Assembly: GCA_031263385.1 (NCBI GenBank)
Contig: JAISFX010000088.1
Coordinates: forward strand, 1-5,731
Origin: Lactobacillus sp.
GTDB taxonomy: Bacteria > Pseudomonadota > Alphaproteobacteria > RF32 > CAG-239
Direction: 5' to 3'
Length of the DNA stretch: 5,731 nt
The notes under the pieces are model-generated. The model made no database searches, was not told where the DNA came from, and saw only the letters and a list, made by a program, of their open reading frames with translations. Each line of letters opens with the position of its first letter. Within the stretch, counting starts at the first letter, position 1. A program made the position numbers and the translations under genes. Shown here one piece after another: positions 1 to 5,731 of this stretch.

Positions 1-108
1 TCGGACTACAACGTGAGAGGGGTCATCATAAACGATGAGCTGTTCCTAGCCTTGGACATCACGCTGATACCAAAGAAGAAATCATCAAAAATTTACGAAC
101 ACCCATAA
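1..108 (+). CDS. C-terminal end of an unidentified protein (5' truncated)
   Basis: Frame 1 is open from the first base of the window and ends in two stop codons in a row (TAA TAA, 106-111), while the other two + strand frames close quickly. Only 35 residues are visible, beginning SDYNVRGVII and ending SKIYEHP. The tail has a hydrophobic, strand-like stretch (LFLALDITLI) followed by a lysine-rich segment (PKKKSSK). That fits the last beta-strand and basic tail of a soluble protein, but it is too short to assign a family, and I do not recognise it. A strong ribosome-binding-like sequence and a long hairpin follow within 25 bases. That this is a real coding end is inferred from the open frame, the double stop and the hairpin behind it; the start and most of the gene lie outside the window. 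Confidence 0.5.
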   Translation, partial: SDYNVRGVIINDELFLALDITLIPKKKSSKIYEHP

Positions 109-114
109 TAAATT

Positions 115-195
115 AAGGAGTTCGACATTTTAACATTAATCCCGGTCTTATATCTAAAGACTGGGATTAATGTTATGCAGCTTGCAAAAAGATAA
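115..195 (+). other. Orphan Shine-Dalgarno sequence with possible 22-codon leader ORF
   Basis: AAGGAG at 115-120 is a textbook ribosome-binding sequence placed just after the double stop of the upstream gene, yet no ATG, GTG or TTG follows at normal distance. The only start-like codon at the right spacing (6 bases) is the very rare ATT at 127. From there a 22-codon frame (sense codons 127-192, stop TAA 193-195) runs through the whole 131-175 hairpin. It could be a leader peptide, the remnant of a lost downstream gene, or chance. The sequence and spacing are seen directly; translation is speculative. Confidence 0.2.
131..175 (+). terminator. Long hairpin, probable terminator or mRNA 3'-end structure
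   Basis: Two 19-base arms (131-149 and 157-175) pair along their whole length with a single G-U wobble and a 7-base loop (ATATCTA). The inner part of the stem (CCCGGTCTT with AAGACTGGG) is the more GC-rich part. The outer 3' arm is AU-rich (ATTAATGTTA), but no uniform run of T follows on either strand, so this is not a classic intrinsic terminator. Its place 22 bases after the upstream stop codons suggests it ends or protects that transcript. It could also act as an attenuator for the transporter gene that follows. Confidence 0.45.
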
Positions 196-257
196 ATAAT
201 TTGCAATACTGCGGCACATTAAAGCTTAACAACAAACATAAATACAAGAGGACTAAC

Positions 258-1154
258 ATGACACTGGGGATTATATCTGTTCTTATCTGCGCAATCCTCC
301 ATGCCTCATCAAACATCATCGATGCGCACTTAACCAACAACATTTTCAAAAAAATACCGACCATCCTTTTTTATTGCGGCATAACAAATGTCTTGGTTCT
401 TCCTTTTTTGTTTTTCTTCGGCTCTCCGGTATTCCCAAGCTGGTCTATAATGCACTTTGTTGTTCTGGCCGGCATTATTGAGATTGCTTATCTAGTGCCT
501 TATTATCTGGCATTAAGAAGCACCGATACATCTATTGTCTGCGCCTTTTTCTCTCTGGGCAAAATCATTGTTCCTTTTATGGCCTATGTTTTGGTCAAAG
601 AACAACTCCATACCTCCCAATATGTTGGGTTTGCTATCATAATCATCTCTAGCATAGTCCTAAGCATTGATGACCCGAAAAAAATAAAAATCAACAAAGG
701 CTTTTATTTAATGCTGCTGAGCTCTTTTATTTTGGCTTCTCAATCAGTATTTTTTAAAGCCGCAATGGAGGAACTTGACTGGGTCAGCTGTCTGTTTTAT
801 TCAATGCTGATTTCAACCATAGTTGTTGCAATGGTCTGGTTCTGGAAGCCTTACCGCTCAGACTTAATATCGGGCTTTAAGGTTTATATAAAGAATGCCA
901 AAATATTTTTGTTAAACGAGAGTGTCTTTCAGCTCGGCAATATCGCAATAGTGTTCTCCATATCCGTACTTCCGGTCGTGGTTGTTGACGGCATAAGCTC
1001 AACCCAGCCGATATTTGCACTGTTACTGGGCTTTATTCTTTACAAATTTTTTGGAGATAAATTTAAAGAAGATGTCAGCACAGAAGGCATCATCAAAAAA
1101 ATGATATGCTTTATCTTCATAATTATCGGCGTAGTCCTCACTGTGGGAATATAA
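258..1154 (+). CDS. EamA/DMT-superfamily inner-membrane transporter
   Basis: The 298-residue protein is almost wholly hydrophobic and has the layout of the drug/metabolite transporter superfamily: two homologous EamA repeats (about 3-137 and 148-297) of five helices each. Likely helices in the first half are about 3-21, 35-54, 65-85, 91-113 and 122-137. The first half has a family-typical stretch of conserved small residues and a proline (SLGKIIVPFMAY, 99-110) followed by the polar VKEQL (113-117). A charged link (DDPKKIKINK, 138-147) separates the halves, and the second half has the matching STQPIFALLLGF stretch. Family members usually export amino acids, metabolites or drugs; the substrate cannot be read from sequence. 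I start at the ATG at 258 because AAGAGGA (246-252) lies 5 bases upstream. An in-frame TTG at 201 has no ribosome-binding site and would add a polar, uncharacteristic N-terminus. No strong promoter is visible; the best candidate, TTGCAA (182) with AATACT (205), is weak. The gene converges on the kinase gene, 7 bases away. Confidence 0.88.
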   Translation: MTLGIISVLICAILHASSNIIDAHLTNNIFKKIPTILFYCGITNVLVLPFLFFFGSPVFPSWSIMHFVVLAGIIEIAYLVPYYLALRSTDTSIVCAFFSLGKIIVPFMAYVLVKEQLHTSQYVGFAIIIISSIVLSIDDPKKIKINKGFYLMLLSSFILASQSVFFKAAMEELDWVSCLFYSMLISTIVVAMVWFWKPYRSDLISGFKVYIKNAKIFLLNESVFQLGNIAIVFSISVLPVVVVDGISSTQPIFALLLGFILYKFFGDKFKEDVSTEGIIKKMICFIFIIIGVVLTVGI

Positions 1155-1178
1155 GGCCAGCTTATTGTTTCTGGCTTT
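1153..1178. terminator. Small hairpin at the convergent gene ends
   Basis: AAGGCCAG (1153-1160) pairs with CTGGCTTT (1171-1178), eight pairs including one G-U, around a 10-base loop. The last two bases of the transporter stop codon lie in the left arm and the kinase stop codon (TTA on the + strand, 1162-1164) lies in the loop, so one structure serves both convergent transcripts. No T-run follows on either strand, so termination by this element alone is uncertain. Confidence 0.35.
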
Positions 1179-2592
1179 CAGAAGTACCTACCGGCAGATA
1201 TATTGTAAACGTAGTGCCGTTATATGCAGTCGATGTAACCGTAATATTTCCTTTGTGGCGCTTAATAATCTGCTTTGCGATTGCAAGCCCTAGTCCGGTA
1301 CCTTTAATGTTAAGGTTCTTATGCTCTTGCAGACGATAAAATCTTTCGGTCAGTCGAGCCATATTCTCAGGTGTAATCTTTGGCCCTTTGTTGTTTATAG
1401 AGATTGCAATAGCTTTCCCTTCGGCAACTTCCACCCCTTTAGACGGCGGAATTTTATCGACCATTTTAGCCTTCAAAACAACATCTGTATTACCCATTCC
1501 ATATTTCACGGCATTGTCAGCAAGGTTCTGTACAAGCTGTTTAACCTGTCCGGCATCGGCAACAATCTCGGTAACACCGCTTTCTACCCTTTGCTTTATA
1601 CCCATTCCCCTTGCTTCTGCCTTAAGCTCTAATGCGTGGGCAACTTCTTCTAAAATCTTTGGCACAAAGACTTTCTCGTGCGGAGGAGTACCTTGGCTCA
1701 TTTCAATTTTAGATAGTGATAGCAGGTTTTCGATTAATGAAGACATATAATCTGTCTGCTCGGCCATAATCTTAAGAAAATGGTCTCTGGCAGTTTCATC
1801 ATCTTTGGCGGTTGTCTGTAGTGTCTCGATAAAGCCGGCAATAATAGACAATGGCGTGCGCAACTCGTGTGAGGCATTAGCCACAAAGTCTGATTGCATT
1901 TTTTCAACGCGCATTGTTTTGGTTAAATCATATATAGATACCACGGCCACAGCCTTACCTCTAGATAGCCACGGAAGCTCTTTAATGTGCGCATAAAGCT
2001 TTTGCTCATTAGGCTTTTGAATGTAGAAAATTAAGTTTTCAGATTCGCTCTGTTTTTTCAAAACTCTTGATACCGCTTCTGCAAAGTTAGATGAATCAAA
2101 CACGTTCTCAACATTTTTTTCGGTAATACCTTTCCCGAACAGTTGGCGGCAAGATAAGTTCGCCCCCAATATATTTCCTGCTCTGTCGATCATCATAATA
2201 GGGTCAGGCAGGCTGTCCAAAACGGCAGTATCAGACATGCATCTGGCTTCTAATTCGTCACTTTTATGCGCCCAAAAACGGTGCATTTTGTTGACCGCTT
2301 CTACAATCTGCTTAGCTTCTTTTTCAGACACCTGCAAAGCTTTCTCGTCAACGTTTTCGCCCTTTGCCAAGTTAGATATATATTTTTTGAGCTGCTGCAT
2401 CTCAAAAGTCAGCGGGAACAAAAATACCAGATTAAACATGATGATTGTTGCTACTGATACAATAGCCATTAAAGGCGGCAACAGTTTTAATGCAACAAGC
2501 ATTAAGAACACTAAAGCAGAGGGGAAGGTTAAGGCCAAAACTCTTTCTGCCAACCCGCTGTTTTTATCCAGATCAAATTTTTTTCTAAACAT
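1162..2592 (-). CDS. PhoR-like membrane sensor histidine kinase with PAS domain
   Basis: This 476-residue protein is a class I sensor kinase that would autophosphorylate on histidine and pass the phosphate to a response regulator. The order is two closely spaced membrane helices (about 18-38 and 41-61) with almost no periplasmic loop, a helical linker (65-118), a PAS domain (about 120-220), then the dimerisation/phosphoacceptor and ATPase domains. The H-box is SHELRTPL with phosphoacceptor H242. The N-box is QNLADNAVKYG with N356 and N360, the F-box region reads LTERFYR, and the G2 box is GTGLGLA (431-437). The G1 box is altered: IN-NKGPKI puts N401 where most kinases have aspartate. The architecture and the TERFYR motif resemble alphaproteobacterial PhoR, the phosphate-starvation sensor, but no phoB or pst/phoU gene is in view, so I give no symbol. 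With so little periplasmic sequence, it probably senses through the membrane, the PAS domain or partner proteins. The ATG at 2592 has a weak purine-rich site (GAGAAAGAA) just before it and a good promoter 40 bases upstream. Confidence 0.9.
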   Translation of the reverse strand: MFRKKFDLDKNSGLAERVLALTFPSALVFLMLVALKLLPPLMAIVSVATIIMFNLVFLFPLTFEMQQLKKYISNLAKGENVDEKALQVSEKEAKQIVEAVNKMHRFWAHKSDELEARCMSDTAVLDSLPDPIMMIDRAGNILGANLSCRQLFGKGITEKNVENVFDSSNFAEAVSRVLKKQSESENLIFYIQKPNEQKLYAHIKELPWLSRGKAVAVVSIYDLTKTMRVEKMQSDFVANASHELRTPLSIIAGFIETLQTTAKDDETARDHFLKIMAEQTDYMSSLIENLLSLSKIEMSQGTPPHEKVFVPKILEEVAHALELKAEARGMGIKQRVESGVTEIVADAGQVKQLVQNLADNAVKYGMGNTDVVLKAKMVDKIPPSKGVEVAEGKAIAISINNKGPKITPENMARLTERFYRLQEHKNLNIKGTGLGLAIAKQIIKRHKGNITVTSTAYNGTTFTIYLPVGTSESQKQ

Positions 2593-2608
2593 TTCTTTCT
2601 CAAATAAA

Positions 2609-2636
2609 TTGACTCGTTCCTAGGATAGATTATTAT
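2609..2636 (+). promoter_or_regulatory. Sigma-70 promoter for mutS
   Basis: TTGACT (2609-2614) and TATTAT (2631-2636) each match the consensus in five of six positions and are 16 bases apart. Transcription would begin near 2643, giving a leader of about 30 bases to the mutS ATG. The -10 element lies on top of the -10 of the opposing kinase promoter. A perfect 8-base palindrome (TCCTAGGA, 2618-2625) sits in the spacer and could be an operator half, though it is short enough to arise by chance. Confidence 0.55.
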
Positions 2637-2660
2637 ACGGGTTAAGTTAAAATTTGATAA
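2632..2660 (-). promoter_or_regulatory. Sigma-70 promoter for the histidine kinase gene
   Basis: Read on the - strand, TTATCA (2660-2655, four of six) and a perfect TATAAT (2637-2632) are separated by 17 bases. Transcription would begin near 2625, leaving a leader of about 32 bases before the kinase ATG. The -10 overlaps that of the mutS promoter base for base except for one position. I see no Pho box in the gap, so the phosphate control expected of a true phoR is not supported. Confidence 0.55.
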
Positions 2661-2674
2661 ATAAAGACTACCTA

Positions 2675-5353
2675 ATGGCCGAAAATGTTAAAATAACGCC
2701 AATGATGGCGCAATACCTCGAGATTAAGAACAATTATAAAGATTACCTTCTGTTTTACCGCATGGGTGATTTCTATGAAATGTTCTTTGATGATGCCGTT
2801 GTTGCATCCAAGGCTCTTGATATTGCTCTCACCAAACGTGGCAAGCATGAAGATGCCGATATCCCAATGTGCGGCGTGCCTTTCCATGCTTACGAAAACT
2901 ACCTCGCCCGCCTAATACGTCAAGGCTATAAGGTTGCAATCTGCGAGCAAATGGAAGACCCTAAAGAAGCCAAAAAAAGGGGAGCCAAGTCAGTAGTTAA
3001 AAGAGATGTCATCAGACTAGTAACGCCGGGAACACTTACTGAAGACAATCTTTTGGACTCTAAAAAGAACAACTTCATCTTAAGCATTGCAAGGCAGGGC
3101 AGCAGCTTGGGCACTTCTTGGCTCGACATCTCAACCGGAGAATATTATACCCAAGAAATCCCTCTGGCAGAAAGAAAAGAAGTCACAATCCTGTCCGGTA
3201 CAATCTCCAGACTTAACCCTGTAGAGATAATTGTTTCTGACCAATACCTTCAAACTCCTGCAATTTTTAGCGTTTTTAACGAGCATAGAGAGAAGCTTTC
3301 AGTGCTTCCTCAAGCCAGATTTAACAGTGAGAACGCCCTAAAAAGATTAAAAGGTATTTTTAATGTCGAGACCTTAGATGCTTATGGCAACTTCTCCAGA
3401 GCAGAGATTACTGCCGCCGGTGTTTTGATAGACTATATTGATAACACCCAAAAAGGCAAAATGCCAAAGATAATGCCACCCGCCAAGGTTTATGAAAACC
3501 ATGTTATGGAGATTGACGGCGCTACTCGTCGCAATCTTGAAATTCTAGAAAGTATCAGTGGCGACAAATCATCATCACTTCTTGGGAGCATTGACAGAAC
3601 CATAACCGGGGCAGGGGGCAGACTTCTTTCTTATCAGCTTGCCAACCCTTTAAAAGACGTTGCCGAGATAAACTCCAGACTAGATGTTATAGAGTTCTTT
3701 TCTTCTCAAAATCATCTTCGTGATGATGTCCGTTCTATGCTCAAATCTATTCCGGATATTGAGCGTGCACTGTCTCGTCTGAGCCTCGGCAGGGGCGGCC
3801 CCAGAGACTTGTCCAGCATAAAGATTGCGCTAGAAATAACACCGAAAATCAAAAACTTATTAAGCGAAGTTAATGTTGGTGATGAGCTATCTAAGCTACC
3901 AATAGCCGTAAAAAAGATTATGGATAAAATGGGCTTCCATGGCACTTTAGTAGATAAGCTCGAACAGGCCTTAAGCGAAGAGCTGCCTTTGCTTAGCCGT
4001 GACGGCGGCTTTATCAGAGAGGGCTTCTATCCGCCTCTTGATGAGCTAAAAGACATCAGAAACCACAGCCAAAAAATCATTCTGGATATGCAAAATAAAT
4101 ATGCATCAGACACCGGTATATCAAACATAAAAATCAAATATAACAATGTGATAGGATATTTTATTGAAGTTCCTGCCAAATATTCTACACAGCTTTTAGA
4201 GAACAAAGATTATATCCACCGTCAGTCTGTTTTAAATGCTGGTCGCTTCACTACAGTAGAACTTACCGAGATTGAAGATAAGATTAGAGGGGCTTCTGAA
4301 AAAGCATTAGCCATGGAGCTTGAGCTTTTTGCTGAACTGGTAAAAGAGGTTTTGGTCTCATCTGATGACATCTTCAAAACATCAAAGGCAATTGCTGAGC
4401 TTGATGTTGGTTCAGCTCTGGCAGATTTAGCTGTTGAAAAGAACTATTGTCGCCCACTTATTGATGACAGCCTCACCTTTGATATCAAAGAAGGTCGCCA
4501 CCCGGTGGTAGAGGCTTCTATTGAGAAAGAAAACAGCAGCACCTTTGTTGGTAACGACTGTTGCCTTGGCCCGGACACCAGCCTCATCTGGCTTTTAACT
4601 GGCCCTAACATGGCCGGTAAATCGACCTTTCTGCGGCAGAATGCAATTATTGCTATTATGGCTCAAATGGGCAGCTTTGTCCCTGCGGCAGCGGCTCATA
4701 TCGGCTTGATTGATAAAATTTTCTCACGAGTTGGCGCCAGCGATGATTTGGCTAAAGGCCGCTCTACTTTTATGGTCGAGATGGTCGAGACCGCCAGCAT
4801 ATTAAATCAGGCCACAGACCGCTCTTTTGTTATCTTAGATGAAATTGGCCGCGGTACAGCCACTTTTGACGGCTTGTCGATTGCTTGGGCGGTTATAGAG
4901 CACTTACACGAGGTTAACAAGTCTCGTTCTTTGTTTGCCACTCATTATCATGAGCTTACTTCGCTGTCTAAAAACCTCCACAACATCAGCCTTCACTGTA
5001 TGAAGATTAAAGAGTTTAATGATGAAGTTATCTTTTTACATGAAGTTATTGACGGCGCTGCTGACCGTTCTTATGGTATCCACGTTGCCAAATTAGCAGG
5101 CCTACCCAAGCCCGTAATTAAAAGAGCCGAGCAAGTTCTCGATTCGCTTGAGAAAGACAATAAGTTCAAAGACATCAAAGACTTGGCGGATGATTTACCC
5201 CTGTTTGCAACGTTACATAAACCTCAGAACACCGAGCCCACTCCAAACAACCCGATTGCAGATGCTCTAGAAGCGTTGAATCCTGACGACTTCAGCCCCA
5301 AAGAAGCCCTCGAAAAATTATATGAATTAAAGCAGTTGCTTCAAAAAGAATAA
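2675..5353 (+). CDS. mutS: DNA mismatch repair ATPase MutS
   Basis: MutS binds base mismatches and small loops after replication and, on ATP exchange, recruits MutL to start strand-specific repair. The 892-residue protein is complete (E. coli MutS has 853). The N-terminal domain has TPMMAQYLEIK and the mismatch-reading F33-Y34-E35, followed by the LTKRG and IPMCGVPFHA blocks. The connector and core domains follow, with DGATRRNLEIL near 281-291 and IDRTITGAGGRLL after it, then the clamp. The ATPase domain has Walker A GPNMAGKS (643-650), signature DDLAKGRSTF (690-699), Walker B ILDE with D722-E723, and the switch FATHYHEL (754-761). DDLPLF (839-844) resembles a sliding-clamp-binding motif, and the end (LNPDDFSPKEALEKLYELK) matches the C-terminal tetramerisation segment. 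All catalytic residues I know are present, so it should be active. I chose the ATG at 2675: it has weak AAAGA upstream, but the in-frame TTG at 2654 would lie only about 11 bases from the predicted transcript start, with no ribosome-binding site. Transcription diverges from the kinase gene. Confidence 0.98.
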   Translation: MAENVKITPMMAQYLEIKNNYKDYLLFYRMGDFYEMFFDDAVVASKALDIALTKRGKHEDADIPMCGVPFHAYENYLARLIRQGYKVAICEQMEDPKEAKKRGAKSVVKRDVIRLVTPGTLTEDNLLDSKKNNFILSIARQGSSLGTSWLDISTGEYYTQEIPLAERKEVTILSGTISRLNPVEIIVSDQYLQTPAIFSVFNEHREKLSVLPQARFNSENALKRLKGIFNVETLDAYGNFSRAEITAAGVLIDYIDNTQKGKMPKIMPPAKVYENHVMEIDGATRRNLEILESISGDKSSSLLGSIDRTITGAGGRLLSYQLANPLKDVAEINSRLDVIEFFSSQNHLRDDVRSMLKSIPDIERALSRLSLGRGGPRDLSSIKIALEITPKIKNLLSEVNVGDELSKLPIAVKKIMDKMGFHGTLVDKLEQALSEELPLLSRDGGFIREGFYPPLDELKDIRNHSQKIILDMQNKYASDTGISNIKIKYNNVIGYFIEVPAKYSTQLLENKDYIHRQSVLNAGRFTTVELTEIEDKIRGASEKALAMELELFAELVKEVLVSSDDIFKTSKAIAELDVGSALADLAVEKNYCRPLIDDSLTFDIKEGRHPVVEASIEKENSSTFVGNDCCLGPDTSLIWLLTGPNMAGKSTFLRQNAIIAIMAQMGSFVPAAAAHIGLIDKIFSRVGASDDLAKGRSTFMVEMVETASILNQATDRSFVILDEIGRGTATFDGLSIAWAVIEHLHEVNKSRSLFATHYHELTSLSKNLHNISLHCMKIKEFNDEVIFLHEVIDGAADRSYGIHVAKLAGLPKPVIKRAEQVLDSLEKDNKFKDIKDLADDLPLFATLHKPQNTEPTPNNPIADALEALNPDDFSPKEALEKLYELKQLLQKE

Positions 5354-5380
5354 ATCAAGCAAAAACAATACGTTACTGCG

Positions 5381-5396
5381 CGGTATAAAAATACCG
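5381..5396 (+). terminator. Weak hairpin after mutS
   Basis: CGGTAT (5381-5386) and ATACCG (5391-5396) form a perfect 6-base stem around an AAAA loop, 28 bases after the mutS stop. The next bases (TAAATTAACACG) contain no T-run. This is the only clear hairpin between mutS and the rplM promoter, and its function as a terminator is an inference from position. Confidence 0.3.
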
Positions 5397-5432
5397 TAAA
5401 TTAACACGTTGATTTAACGAAGAATTTTCTTA

Positions 5433-5460
5433 TTGACATTAGTGTTTAAAAATATATATT
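5433..5460 (+). promoter_or_regulatory. Strong sigma-70 promoter for rplM
   Basis: A perfect TTGACA (5433-5438) is followed 16 bases later by TATATT (5455-5460, five of six), in a very AT-rich context. A transcript starting near 5467 would have a leader of about 28 bases, which leaves little room for the kind of leader structure used in E. coli for L13 autoregulation. The strength fits a ribosomal protein operon and shows that rplM is transcribed independently of mutS. Confidence 0.7.
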
Positions 5461-5494
5461 TACCCCGAATTAACAATATTCAAAGGAAAATATA

Positions 5495-5731
5495 ATGAAC
5501 ACTTATGCAACAAAACCATCTGACGTTGAAAGAAAGTGGTATGTAGTTGACGCAACAGGTGTTGTTTTGGGAAGACTTTCTGCAGAAATCGCAAAAATCC
5601 TTCGCGGTAAACACAAGCCTAGTTTCGTTACTAATATTGACTGTGGCGACTATGTAATCGTTATCAATGCAGATAAAGTAAAATTAACAGGCAAAAAATT
5701 AACAGACAAAGTATATTACAAGCATACAGGT
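5495..5731 (+). CDS. rplM: 50S ribosomal protein L13 (N-terminal 79 residues, 3' truncated)
   Basis: L13 is an early-assembling protein of the large ribosomal subunit that binds 23S rRNA. The visible part matches the family closely: an N-terminal extension typical of Alphaproteobacteria ([13 protein letters not shown]), then [24 protein letters not shown], the [14 protein letters not shown] core and TGKK, ending in KVYYKHTG at the window edge. Full-length L13 is about 140-155 residues, so about half is missing. The ATG at 5495 has AAAGGA (5482-5487) seven bases upstream, a standard site. In most bacteria rpsI (S9) follows directly in the same operon; that would lie beyond the window. No break or odd substitution is seen. 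Confidence 0.97.
   Translation, partial: MNTYATKPSDVERKWYVVDATGVVLGRLSAEIAKILRGKHKPSFVTNIDCGDYVIVINADKVKLTGKKLTDKVYYKHTG

Noticed and set aside
182..206. Two copies of the palindrome TTGCAA, 19 bases apart, as a possible operator pair
   Set aside because: Six-base palindromes are common in AT-rich DNA, and the flanking bases of the two copies do not match. Recorded only as a weak -35 candidate.
201..257. Upstream in-frame TTG start adding 19 residues to the transporter
   Set aside because: No ribosome-binding site precedes it and the added residues are polar and unlike the family. The ATG at 258 has AAGAGGA at good spacing.
173..364. 63-codon - strand frame opposite the start of the transporter
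   Set aside because: It overlaps the transporter coding sequence, has no recognisable protein features, and its hydrophobic stretches mirror the opposite coding strand.
1106..2623. Several + strand frames of 63-128 codons across the kinase gene
   Set aside because: They lie antisense to a clearly coding kinase with all conserved boxes and show no family features, so they are shadows.
2972..2982. A7-G4 run in mutS as a phase-variable tract or programmed frameshift site
   Set aside because: Seven A are too few for frequent slippage, the tract is read in frame, and the codon phase does not fit a canonical -1 slippery heptamer. The downstream frame is intact.
4772..4789. Tandem 9-base repeat (ATGGTCGAG twice) in mutS
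   Set aside because: It encodes the conserved MVEM-ET segment of the MutS signature region, so the repetition is explained by protein conservation and codon choice.

Overview
The window is an AT-rich stretch (roughly 40% GC by eye) of a bacterial chromosome carrying three complete genes and two genes cut by the window edges. The MutS and ribosomal protein L13 sequences, together with a PhoR-like kinase ending its ATP-binding domain in an LTERFYR motif, look most like low-GC Alphaproteobacteria. That placement rests on remembered family sequences, not on a search.

Layout, left to right. The end of an unrecognised + strand gene (1-108) is followed by a 149-base gap holding a strong Shine-Dalgarno sequence with no ordinary start codon and a long, nearly perfect hairpin (131-175). 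Next come a ten-helix EamA/DMT-family transporter (258-1154, +) and, convergent with it, a PhoR-like membrane sensor histidine kinase (1162-2592, -). Their ends are only 7 bases apart and share a small hairpin. The kinase and mutS (2675-5353, +) diverge from an 82-base gap in which two good sigma-70 promoters overlap face to face. After mutS, a 141-base gap holds a weak hairpin and a strong promoter, then the first 79 codons of rplM (ribosomal protein L13, 5495 to the window end).

The genes do not form one pathway. They are a membrane exporter, a two-component sensor without its response regulator in view, the mismatch-recognition ATPase and the start of what is probably an rplM-rpsI ribosomal operon. 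The only visible link is regulatory: RNA polymerase probably cannot occupy the mutS and kinase promoters at once. I see no mobile element, CRISPR array, tRNA, rRNA or defence system, and no convincing new system. The points most worth checking are the overlapping promoters, the altered G1 box of the kinase, and the hairpin with its orphan ribosome-binding site.
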